From Bugula neritina (taxonomy: Eukaryota; Bryozoa; Gymnolaemata; Cheilostomatida; Bugulidae), in NCBI GenBank assembly GCA_964035545.1, contig OZ037766.1, forward strand, positions 21,903,767 to 21,967,766: a DNA stretch of 64,000 nucleotides. The letters are read 5' to 3'. The notes under the pieces are model-generated. The model was not told the origin of the DNA, did no database searches, and saw only the letters and a list, made by a program, of their open reading frames with translations. Below, piece after piece: positions 26,001 to 43,037 of this stretch. Within the stretch, counting starts at the first letter, position 1. Each line of letters opens with the position of its first letter. The translations under genes and the position numbers were made by a program.

Positions 26001-28275
26001 AGTGCCACTTGAAACTAAAATAGGCCCTGCAATCAATGATCCCTTTGCTCTGAGAACACCTCTAGGATGGTGTATTGTAGGCAATAGTGGTAAGCATGAA
26101 ACAAACTCATTTCCCACATGCAATAGGGCTATGGCTCATGAGCAGAACTTGAGCTCAGATATCTTGAATGTCCTACAGCAAGATTATACTGACACAAAGT
26201 ACATTGGTACTCATAAAATGTCACAGGAAGATGCCAAGTTTTTAGAAAACATGCGCAACAATATTAAACAAAGAGAAGACAATTATTACAGCATGCCACT
26301 GCCGTTTAAAAATGCTAAGCCACAATTACCAGACAATAGACAATTAGCTGTGCACAGACTTGATACCCTCAAAACTAAAATGCTTAAAGACCAGAAATAT
26401 CGAACAGATTACAAACCATTCATGACAAACATAATAAACAATGGCGATGCAGAATTGGTATCTACAAATTGTGAGGCAAGCAACCATCAGTGGTACATTC
26501 CCCACTTTGGCGTGTATCACCCCAAAAAGAAAAAGATTAGTAAAGCATAAAGGTAGCATAACTCCCAGACTCACAATTATTGACTTGACAGATGCTAAAC
26601 ATCTTATAATGCAGTGGGTACAAAAAGAGTCATTTTTAGATGAATATTACAGGCTAAGTAAAGACAATTGTGTAAGTAAGATAGAAACACATAAAACTGA
26701 GATGACTTAATTCGTAAGGTAAAAGTACAACTAGCAACTACAGAGTTGAACAGTAAAGATGTGAGACTAGCTCCACCCACATACTTAGATAGGCCTATCC
26801 ACAAATTAATTTACCTATTTACCCCATAACCTTTGCATGCATACCTACATTAGTATTTTAAATGCATAATAATATAATTGTTAATTCCCTCTAAGTGAAT
26901 AGAGAGAAATTAAAGGGGGGAGTGTAATGTTACGAAATAGGATGTTTACAGAAATTATAACTTGTAGTACAATCACACACAATCACAATGTCATCAACCT
27001 CAAATTAGCCTATAACCACTAGCTGCCAGTAGTCAACCTAATGCTTCTTTAATTACTACCCCAAAACAGTAGCTACGCATGTAGAATGATTCATAGTCAG
27101 CAGTTATGCTTGCATCAGCTGTGATGTCACACATGCTTGTTTACTTCAGCCCACTTCTTGAAACAGTAAGATCCCACCCCAAAATAGTAAATTGTAAAAT
27201 CATACCTCTTACAGCACAATAATGTTTATCAAATGGATTAGTATATAAGACAAAACCATTTTTAGTAGTTGCAAGATTGTTAGAGTCATGCTGTCAGTTT
27301 GGACAGCATTAAGTTTATGTAAGACTACTAAAGAGTAGCATTATTTGAAAGACTGTGCAAAGCCACAGCATTAACATAACAGTAGACTAGGAGAGAGAGA
27401 AAAGAGGTAATAAACTACTATTTACAAAATATATATATATTGTGATTACATTTTTATGTTATAAAGTTTTAATAATATGGGCTGTAGTTGCATGCTATGT
27501 TGAATCATTATTTCATGCTGCTATCTACAATTTATGATATACATTGCTAGTGCTTTTACATACATACTTATTATATTACGTACATTTTGTTTGCCTTATG
27601 CCTTATGTTGTATCATTATTATTTTAGTTTTTACGGTCAGTGTTTGGTCAGCATTTGGTCAGTATTTGGTGACTCAAATAAACTCTGATCACGTCTAAAA
27701 CCCTCCCTATTCCTAGTCAGGCTGTATAAGCTAGAGTGTCACTCTAAAGCAAGAGTCATAGCAAAGAGTGTCATTCTATATGAGTAGTAGCACTACTACA
27801 GACTACTACTAATAGGAGTTTAGGCATTGACTTTGAATTTCAACACATACAATCATAATCCCATTCCTGGATGTGGAACTGCATGTTCATGATAGACGTG
27901 ACAACCACCACAGATAATGATATGAAAGAATAACAAATAGTGAAATACAATAACAATAACATACTCGTACTGATACTCATACACATATTTGATACTTCAA
28001 TTTATTTACTTTTTATTGCTGATAGTCACTGTCAGTTTCATGTAATTACTGATAGTAATTAATAACTAATATTTAATATAAATATTACTTAGAAGTTAGA
28101 GTTATTTGGTTTAAATAAATAAATTTTCGTTTACAGTTTTGAATTACTGCCACGCCCACGGCTACTGGTTAACAATTATTGAATTAACTTAAAATCATTC
28201 TTGCCTTTGGGGATAAGCTTATCTGCCTATGGTAAACTCACCGCGATTACTAATACTTACATCTTGTTTTGACAT
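11041..28275 (-). CDS. APEH: Acylaminoacyl-peptidase copy 2 (complete, 19 coding exons)
   Basis: Complete S9-family acylaminoacyl-peptidase, 701 aa predicted (vertebrate APEH is ~730). Exons in transcription order: 28275-28261, 20653-20433, 20302-20203, 20088-20007, 19860-19733, 18650-18513, 18409-18318, 17913-17873, 17745-17614, 17274-17138, 16270-16136, 15709-15577, 15432-15358, 15235-15155, 13312-13224, 12725-12615, 12385-12306, 12136-11924 and 11143-11041. Phases agree at every junction. The first coding exon gives only MSKQD before a perfect GTAAGT donor. The propeller occupies roughly residues 1-450. The catalytic triad is Ser556 (GGSHGG), Asp645 (GKEDRR) and His677 (DNSHP), with family-like spacing. 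Intron 1 is 7.6 kb because a BEL/Pao element was inserted in the antisense direction. A TTAA-flanked MITE lies between exons 15155 and 13312. The weakest calls are the 17,614 donor (GTATAC) and the 41-nt exon. Introns over 300 bp not listed separately show nothing recognisable. Confidence 0.94.
11327..11712. mobile_element. MITE with ~30-bp terminal inverted repeats
   Basis: The left end reads TAAAGGCCTGGCCACACACT and continues into AGTGAGAATCACA. The right end is its inverted complement with two or three mismatches (TAAAAGCCTGGCCACACACT then CGTGAGAATCACA). The element is about 386 bp, has no transposase, and lies in the last intron of APEH copy 2. A second GCCACACGCTCGTCGGATG stretch lies inside. 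The superfamily is not assigned and the target duplication is unclear. Confidence 0.75.
13361..14128. mobile_element. Non-autonomous element flanked by TTAA
   Basis: A 768-bp insert bounded by TTAA on both sides (13,357-13,360 and 14,129-14,132). Its inverted termini are AGGATTGCTCTATCTT (left) and AAGATAGAGCAATCCT (right), exact over 16 bp. TTAA duplication is the hallmark of piggyBac-like transposition. The termini do not start with the usual CCC, so the class is an inference. No ORF of note. It lies in the intron between copy 2 exons 15155 and 13312 and was not seen in the equivalent copy 1 intron, so it arrived after the duplication. Confidence 0.75.
16311..16492. repeat. 56-bp tandem repeat
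   Basis: Units starting AGAGGGACTTATATAT begin at 16,311, 16,367 and 16,423 (period 56), followed by degraded partial units to about 16,492. The first two units are nearly identical. They are intronic in APEH copy 2. Confidence 0.85.
20654..22318 (-). other. APEH copy 2 intron 1, part downstream of the BEL insertion
   Basis: AT-rich with no exon. From about 21,940 it turns into degenerate AGTAGAAGTAG and ATCATNATGATNAT repeats, into which the BEL/Pao element inserted. Confidence 0.55.
22314..22318. repeat. BEL/Pao target-site duplication, left (TGAGT)
   Basis: TGAGT immediately precedes the 5' LTR and recurs at 27,781-27,785 immediately after the 3' LTR. A 5-bp duplication is typical for BEL/Pao. 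Confidence 0.85.
22319..23176 (+). repeat. BEL/Pao 5' LTR
   Basis: Begins TGTAATGTTACGAAATAGG and ends GTGTCATTCTATA. Same length as, and apparently identical to, the 3' LTR. An AATAAA lies in the distal part (CTCAAATAAACTCTG). Confidence 0.93.
23179..23278. repeat. 26-27-bp direct repeats in the BEL leader
   Basis: Three close copies of AAAAACTCTTTCTCAAGTCC followed by GGGAGT, plus a diverged fourth (AACAGCTCCATCTCAAGTCC), directly follow the 5' LTR. They occupy the place where a primer-binding site is expected. No clear tRNA-complementary TGG start is seen there. Confidence 0.8.
23803..26550 (+). CDS. BEL/Pao gag-protease-partial RT polyprotein
   Basis: 915-aa open frame of the retrotransposon. 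Order: an N-terminal coiled-coil-rich part (about 105-175), a gag core ([19 protein letters not shown] region, ~260-420), two CCHC knuckles starting at Cys480 and Cys514, and a third Cys/His cluster after them. An A17-like aspartic protease follows, with [11 protein letters not shown] around Asp619 and the family's non-glycine motif. The frame then enters the RT N-terminus up to [13 protein letters not shown] and ends after a few lysine-rich residues. The RT catalytic region is absent. ATG at 23,803 is the first Met in frame. The protein could still make particles if expressed. Confidence 0.9.
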   Translation: MNDDTSTCSNSIRISSRVKTLSTKGKQLEVEKRFKSVTSAIKRFRSRHAATDNHDNEFWDDIQRIMLDADADLAILKSLAPSHPHLEDLTQQINSIHEQCKGESHSVHASSKHTSKASSFISAKTKLQVAQLEIEMEAMQRQAELERQLANVQLELSKSKLLEKQKQLRIRQEIIEEHDVDVRDELAEYLDNCQPIVNQESNSEVIFSRPVEVLQSNQPQQIGSMQNNESQHSTCSNEYLATCLTKAIQANNVPKPPIFRGNPLDFIDWEYAIESYIKDKMIGDDGKMYVLKQHVDGPAREAISGLCSLHTLAAYQKARIILKERFGSEFTVANEFRKKINAWPKMKPHEHKQIQSFSDFLTHCEIAAKDIKELEILNDCEKNLELMSKLPDNMINRWKREVTTHRKNHRSYPSFSQFVKFVQTEAEILNDPITSSLLGSRVIDSNKPQKHNNKGISFATSIEKHSPDVKSTENHKAKLCLYCNYSNHSTHECRKLASIPVDQRQQFITSKRLCFGCLRIGHMTKECRNRATCKICQNRHPTVTHRSNQPATQANNSNTKVETVQVNEVASSNNPEQVITANSNNTVTKTNGLCSMVVPIYLATVDNPNEEVLTYALLDSMSDTTFVTNRVVSKLQTATSKPVSLKLTTMTADNLEMKCKVYNNLTIRGLNMHKQIQVGKTYSRDSIPINKQHIPTPEIANRWPHLKCIAGEIPQDLDIEIGMLIGYDNSRALVPLETKIGPAINDPFALRTPLGWCIVGNSGKHETNSFPTCNRAMAHEQNLSSDILNVLQQDYTDTKYIGTHKMSQEDAKFLENMRNNIKQREDNYYSMPLPFKNAKPQLPDNRQLAVHRLDTLKTKMLKDQKYRTDYKPFMTNIINNGDAELVSTNCEASNHQWYIPHFGVYHPKKKKISKA
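26528..26829 (+). pseudogene. BEL/Pao pol remnants
   Basis: Two pol scraps survive after the gag-protease frame. From about 26,540 to 26,709 one frame ([20 protein letters not shown]) resembles the linker just before integrase. From 26,710 to 26,829 a different frame ends [12 protein letters not shown]-stop, like the C-terminal end of BEL pol. Each is out of frame with what precedes it. This implies two separate internal deletions, at about 26,527-26,540 and about 26,705-26,712. Confidence 0.7.
26923..27780 (+). repeat. BEL/Pao 3' LTR
   Basis: 858 bp, matching the 5' LTR base for base by eye. Preceded by the polypurine tract and followed directly by the TGAGT target duplication. Confidence 0.93.
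27781..28260 (-). other. APEH copy 2 intron 1, part next to exon 1
   Basis: Starts with the second TGAGT and an imperfect GTAGTAGCACTACTAC palindrome, then AT-rich sequence up to the exon 1 donor. No gene seen. Confidence 0.5.
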
Positions 28276-30167
28276 TTTCTAGCAATTCGTACGCATTGAC
28301 TTGAAGTAACTACGCTCCTCTGCGGCTAAAAGTCTCTTTTTAAAATAATATTTATACTTATAGTAGCGCTATTTATATAGCATTTGTCTACCGCGCGAGA
28401 GATATTTGTAAAATGTTGTGGTTGGGCTGGTAAAATTTTTTTTAACCAATTGTGCGGTTTGGCCTTGACTCTACTTTTTTGTTAAGTATTGAGGAGGTTT
28501 TCGTGAACGCTTCGTCAAACTAAATCGCCAGTAAAACTAGGTAAATTTAGAGCTATGGCTTGTTGATACATATTGGTTGCTATCGCAACGGATAACAATT
28601 TAATTGCAATTGACCAGTTGAGTCGCCTTAGAATGAAGTTCAAATTATAATGATGGGCAGAAATTTCGCATTTTCCCAACGTCATCCAACTTGCTTGACC
28701 ACCATAATATTATAAAAAGCTCTCTAGCCACCAGGTAAAGTTTCACACCTGTCAAAAGCAGTAACTTAGTCTTACTAGAGATGTTTGATACCTAATAAAT
28801 AGTTGTAATGGTATACTGTCTCACCATATGTCACTGACTTTAGACAGGAAATTGCTAGGAAACATAAATACATGAAAACAATGAATTTTTATTGTACTCA
28901 GAACCTGGTAAAATGGGCAACCAAATAACTTATGAGTTATTGGCTAACCATGTCCGTAATTTTATTCTTACAAGCATATTATTGTTAAATAAAGCAAATC
29001 TACAAATAATTTGCTTGGTAGCTTTTATTTAAAGCATAACCATTCGTTGGATTATAGACAAGCAGCTTAGCTACACTAAAGCTGGCCAATTCTACCACAA
29101 AGTTGCATCTGGAAAATACAGTACAGCACACTACAGCTTAAATGGTCAATAAACCATATTATATGATCTACAGGTAGAGAACAAACGTTCGCCTACCAGT
29201 CACAGGTATAGCAAATGTTTCAGATAGTAGGCGTAGTGCTGTATCATAATAGATCACTTGTAATTTAGTGTTGGCTGTTGTACACCATGGCAAGTAATGA
29301 GCAGCTAACCTGCAGCAGTTCTGCTCATAGTTTGTTACCAAATTAGTAAGTGCTGTTTCTTATTAAACCTACATAATGATGTAATGTACCTAGTTGAAGA
29401 TTAATTAAAAATTATAACTTCAAAAATTATCAGTTTTGCCAGCATACATGCAGATCGTGCAAAGCTGGAATGTTTGTGTGTAAAGAACTAAGTTAGTGAT
29501 ACTCACAAAGATAATGGTTTGTTTATACCACTGAAATATAACTTGATTACATTTCAATAGTTGATACCTACAGTCTTGAGTCTTCTCAAGCTGAACATAA
29601 AATTAATATGGAGACAATAGAAACTAAGTTACTACTATAAGGGGCATGCTAGTTACTGGTGAAAATGAGGTCATTACTGTACTAAAAGCTAAATAGGCAA
29701 CATACTATGTTTTTATACCGTTACCCAGATAAACAAAGAGGTCCAACACTAAATACATAGTTTGTACTTTACAACTACAACATGTTTCCTTAACAAAATA
29801 ATGTATTTCACACTTTCCATAGGGCATAGGCTATCATGTGTGTAAGGGGTAAACAATGCATTGGTGTACATAAATTAAACTTAAATCAAAACAGCAATGC
29901 AGCTTACTAACGTATATTGCGATATTTTGTAAATCAACGTTATTAGTATAGTTAGAAGTCTTCAGAATAATACTATACAGATAGTCTTTTAACCTAGAGC
30001 AAAAAGATTCAAAATAAAAACTTTAAAATTGAAAGCAGTTACATAGTTAATCATATAACAAAGCGGAAAATATGTTTACAAAATGAGTTTGCAATATGAA
30101 TAAATACAAAACTTGCTAACAATGATTATAAGCTGTGAGTGTATACAATTCATACAAGTAGGTAGAA
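28276..30167. other. Intergenic, APEH copy 2 promoter side to ABI 3' end
   Basis: Contains the 5' flank of APEH copy 2 (immediately above 28,275) and, toward 30,167, the 3' UTR of the ABI gene. No ORF, RNA gene or repeat recognised. No TATA box could be assigned with confidence. Confidence 0.5.
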
Positions 30168-39794
<9,627 letters not shown>

Positions 39795-39807
39795 CTTGAT
39801 ATATTGC

Positions 39808-40733
39808 CTATAAAATGCATTTTTATAAAATAACTTACAAAAAAGTATGAAAGGCCAATGACAGTATAGAACACATTAAAAAAATTGTTGGGCTAATACA
39901 AAACCATTGTGGAAGCAGAGCAAGGGAGGGCAACTAAGAAATAAATCCAATTAAAGCAGTAATGATTCTATACAGCTTCATGTAGTATCATCATATGTTG
40001 AAATTACTGAATTTTATCAAGCTAGTAAAAATCAACAGTTTTTCTATAAGATAAAATGTATGCATAATTGATTAGAAATTGTGAATAGTACTACAATAGT
40101 TGTCAATAAATTATAAAAATATATACAAAAAATCGAAACTGAATTGTATCTTAAAATTGTATTTATAGCCTCACAACTATAATGTGAAATTTATTCTCAC
40201 TAAATTATTTTTGAAAAAATCAATAGGACAATGAGTATAAATATAACTATAAGATTAGGTAGAACTAATACTATAACTATAAGTATAAGTATAAGGTATA
40301 ACTATAAATATAGATAATTAGTATTACTAATAGACTATTACTATTAGTAATACAATCAGTACAACAACTGCAACTAGACCTAGTACTACAAGTAGAAGTA
40401 AACAAAAAAATAATCATAATTCATAATGAATTAATGATAGTTATATTGATAATCATGATCAATAATCATGATTATTATGATAATTGATTAACTTTGATAG
40501 TTATAATCACAGTGAATGAATAACATTAACAATAATATGATGAGTTTATGATCATGAATAATGATAATCATATTCATAATGAAGATAATTATAATAATCA
40601 TCATCATGATAATCACAATCAATAATTATAATAATCATGATAATGTCAAACTTATACAGTAGATAATGTACTACTAGTAGTAGTACCACTAACACTAATA
40701 GTAATTCTAATACTAATACTCAGATAGTAATAG
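39808..40733. other. Upstream of ABI coding exon, simple-repeat rich
   Basis: Probably 5'-UTR intron or flank of ABI. From about 40,230 it becomes degenerate TATAAG/TAATCATGAT/AGTAGTAC repeats that continue beyond the gypsy insertion at 48,180. The gypsy element therefore landed inside a simple-repeat block. Confidence 0.6.
40730..40733. repeat. Gypsy target-site duplication (ATAG)
   Basis: ATAG abuts the left LTR and recurs at 48,180-48,183 after the right LTR. If the LTR is taken one base shorter, the duplication becomes the 5-bp AATAG. The repeat-rich flank makes the exact length ambiguous. Confidence 0.65.
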
Positions 40734-41038
40734 TGTTGTAATTTCCAGATTTAGGGTCGATGTGCAACCAAGAGAGTCTATTTATTACTAGAGAAACTTC
40801 ACCGTGGTAAGTCGAGTAGATATCGTTATATTTTAATACGAGAATACATAATAAAACTAGTATACAACAGTAAATAATACGCACGTCTATTTAATTTACA
40901 GCACTATCCTCAACTGAGCTAGTAGCGCGAAGCTGCTACTATTACTCATAAACAGCCTAGCTAATTGGCTAATACATTGTTCCGGGTCAATACGCAACCT
41001 TGCGTATTGTGTTGCTGGTAGCTCCACGAGCCACCACA
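40734..41038 (-). repeat. Gypsy 3' LTR
   Basis: 305 bp, the downstream LTR in element orientation, matching the other LTR throughout. Confidence 0.93.
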
Positions 41039-41304
41039 CTGCCCCCTCCAGCAGAAAGCCCTCTTTCTGATAAAAATATAATTCACATAAAAAACGTATA
41101 CTTCGTTGTGGAGAGAGAGAACAGTATAAAAGTATATACAAAAAAAACAACTGATAAAATATACAGGTATACATATAAAACGTGCACAATGCGTAATATG
41201 TAAGAGAAAATCCTATTTACATGTAGAGTACGTGCCACCATAATGGTAGGGAATGCCACAGAGAGGTAGGGGAAGAGTAGTATGGAGTTGGAGATAGACT
41301 CATG

Positions 41305-42378
41305 TTAACTGTGGGCCGCCCGCTTCATGCGTTTAATAGACTCCTGTAAATATTTGAGTTCACTGGATGCAGCCTGTACCCGTGGGGCCAGCCTATACAC
41401 TTCTTGCTCCAAGTCGTGTGCCCTAGCTTCTACTTCACGTAGGTTGCGGGCCCAGGGGGACGAGCGAGAGGAAGGCGGCTGTCTGTGTCTTTTCCGCTCT
41501 GAGGATAGAAGGGGAGGAGGGAGTGTATATGCATTTGTGTCCACCCTCTGTAGTATGACACGAGGAAAGGTATGCGGTATGCGTAGAGGACCGTGAGGTG
41601 GAGAGTTAGTAGACTGTGTAGGGTTATCCGCGGCTCCAGAGATGATGGGTCGCGGGGAAGGGAAGCCTTGCTCCAGGCGAGATAGCCGAGCTGAGTCAGT
41701 GATGAGTGGTTTGATGGCGTTGAGAAAGGCAGGATAGGATGATTCGTCTACTTCATAGACATGCCCTTGATAACACTGCATAGTACGTTGGTGCCGCAGT
41801 AGGTAATCACGATTGTAACTATATTCTCCGCAAGGGCAGAAAGTGGTGATGTAGTGTTGCGGCAAGTGTACTTTCAGTCTGCGGTGGGTTGTGAATCGCT
41901 GCTGACAGAGGTTGCATTCACGATTACTCTCACCTCCTTGATGGGTCCTAATCTCTCTCTCTGTGGCAGGGGTAATCCAGTTGGAGGTTGCTTCCAACTG
42001 GGGTGGCAGTTGCCTGGTTGTAGAAGTTGTTGGGGCCGGCTCTGGGTCCCACGCCATCTTTAGAGAAGGCATGCCCGGAGAGACGGGCGCGAGTGTGTCT
42101 ACAAAAGTAGAATTATTGTTAGATCGCGGTGGATCTTTACAACATAATTCTAGTGACTGTCGACCGTTGCTAGCCTGAGAGTCACAGCTTTTGGAATGCA
42201 CTCGAGGAACCGATGAATCATGTGTGGACTGACCAAGAACAGTGTCTAGCTCCAGGTCTAACAGACCGTCGGCCATTACAGTGTCTTCATCGTCATTCAT
42301 ATGAAACGTGGTTCCCAGTAATTCTGATTCAATGTGCTGAATTAGTTCAGAATTTACTGGCATCGAGCCCGTTTCCAT
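41305..42378 (-). CDS. Gypsy ORF3: zinc-finger / coiled-coil protein of unknown role
   Basis: 357-aa ORF in the env position of the element. It has an acidic N-terminus (~27-50) and a classical C2H2 finger (Cys155, Cys158, His171, His175). A second, shorter Cys/His cluster follows (Cys181, Cys183, His196, Cys202). After a Pro/Ser-rich middle part, a basic, heptad-like C-terminal helix (~310-355) is probably a coiled coil. No signal peptide or membrane segment is present, so it is not an envelope protein. It starts 17 bases after the ORF2 stop, in another frame. I do not recognise a homologue. Nucleic-acid binding is the likely activity, perhaps in transcription control, targeting or packaging (inference). 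Confidence 0.75.
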   Translation of the reverse strand: METGSMPVNSELIQHIESELLGTTFHMNDDEDTVMADGLLDLELDTVLGQSTHDSSVPRVHSKSCDSQASNGRQSLELCCKDPPRSNNNSTFVDTLAPVSPGMPSLKMAWDPEPAPTTSTTRQLPPQLEATSNWITPATEREIRTHQGGESNRECNLCQQRFTTHRRLKVHLPQHYITTFCPCGEYSYNRDYLLRHQRTMQCYQGHVYEVDESSYPAFLNAIKPLITDSARLSRLEQGFPSPRPIISGAADNPTQSTNSPPHGPLRIPHTFPRVILQRVDTNAYTLPPPLLSSERKRHRQPPSSRSSPWARNLREVEARAHDLEQEVYRLAPRVQAASSELKYLQESIKRMKRAAHS

Positions 42379-42395
42379 GAATAGGAATACAAGAC

Positions 42396-43037
42396 TTATA
42401 CTGGCTTACCTGGGAACTCGGTATTAATGTCCATACTCAACGTTCTTGGTAAGATTGGAGCTGGTTGTGAGATACGTCTGCCTTTGGCGATGTCAGCATA
42501 AGAAAAGGCTGAGCATCGTTTCTGAGGCACGAGGTCGGAACTATTTGCTTTACGCGCATTAATTCCTTCCACTATTCCGCCCTCGCAAAAGTTGATATTT
42601 GCGTGGGGTTCACAACTCCAACATTTTATCGTACGGCTTTCCCCTAGACTTTCATGTGCGCCGCTTCTAATGCAGTCACATACGAAGTCTTTTAAATATG
42701 GTGGGGGTTTCCTCGTACGCTGTCCCCTTTCTAGGGGGGGTGACACGCTTGCCGGTTCGTTAGTAGGGGCCTCTAATGGCGTCTCTACTTCACCGTTAGC
42801 GGTCACCTCTTCTTGTTCTCCGGATGGAGCCTCTCCCTCCGTGGGGGTTTGCACTTCCGGAACCTGCTCGGTTTCTGGAAGTGATGGAATTAGACTTGGC
42901 GGTGGCGGACACGCTTCTGTTGACAAAAGCTGCCGCTCCTCTCTCACCAAGTTTTCTTCCCGCGGTATGACCACTTCGTATTCAGGTCCATGCCGCCGTC
43001 GCCCGCGCGTCGTTGTCTGCCTCCTGGGCTCCAACAA
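42396..43037 (-). CDS. Gypsy ORF2: probable pol C-terminal extension
   Basis: 213-aa frame overlapping the end of pol, one base (-1) out of frame with it. The overlap begins at a run of nine C on the - strand (43,039-43,047). The N-terminal part is basic, then Pro/Glu-rich, then RTRKPPPYLKDFVC, which resembles the RxxRxPPxYLxDFV tail common at the end of gypsy pol proteins. It also has a C-x2-C...C cluster (IKCWSCEPHANINFC). It is therefore more likely a continuation of pol, reached by frameshift, than a separate gene. Its last codons contain a perfect splice-donor-like CCCAG|GTAAGC. Confidence 0.65.
   Translation of the reverse strand: MLEPRRQTTTRGRRRHGPEYEVVIPREENLVREERQLLSTEACPPPPSLIPSLPETEQVPEVQTPTEGEAPSGEQEEVTANGEVETPLEAPTNEPASVSPPLERGQRTRKPPPYLKDFVCDCIRSGAHESLGESRTIKCWSCEPHANINFCEGGIVEGINARKANSSDLVPQKRCSAFSYADIAKGRRISQPAPILPRTLSMDINTEFPGKPV

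Larger units (their letters stand above)
22319..27780 (+). mobile_element. BEL/Pao LTR retrotransposon, internally deleted
   Basis: A 5,462-bp element with 858-bp LTRs (22,319-23,176 and 26,923-27,780). By eye the LTRs show no difference, so insertion is recent. A purine tract (AAATTAAAGGGGGG) abuts the 3' LTR. The internal region is only 3.7 kb. It has a complete gag, an A17-type protease and the first part of reverse transcriptase, then short pol fragments. The RT/RNase H core and integrase core are missing, so it is non-autonomous. It lies antisense in intron 1 of APEH copy 2. Confidence 0.92.
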
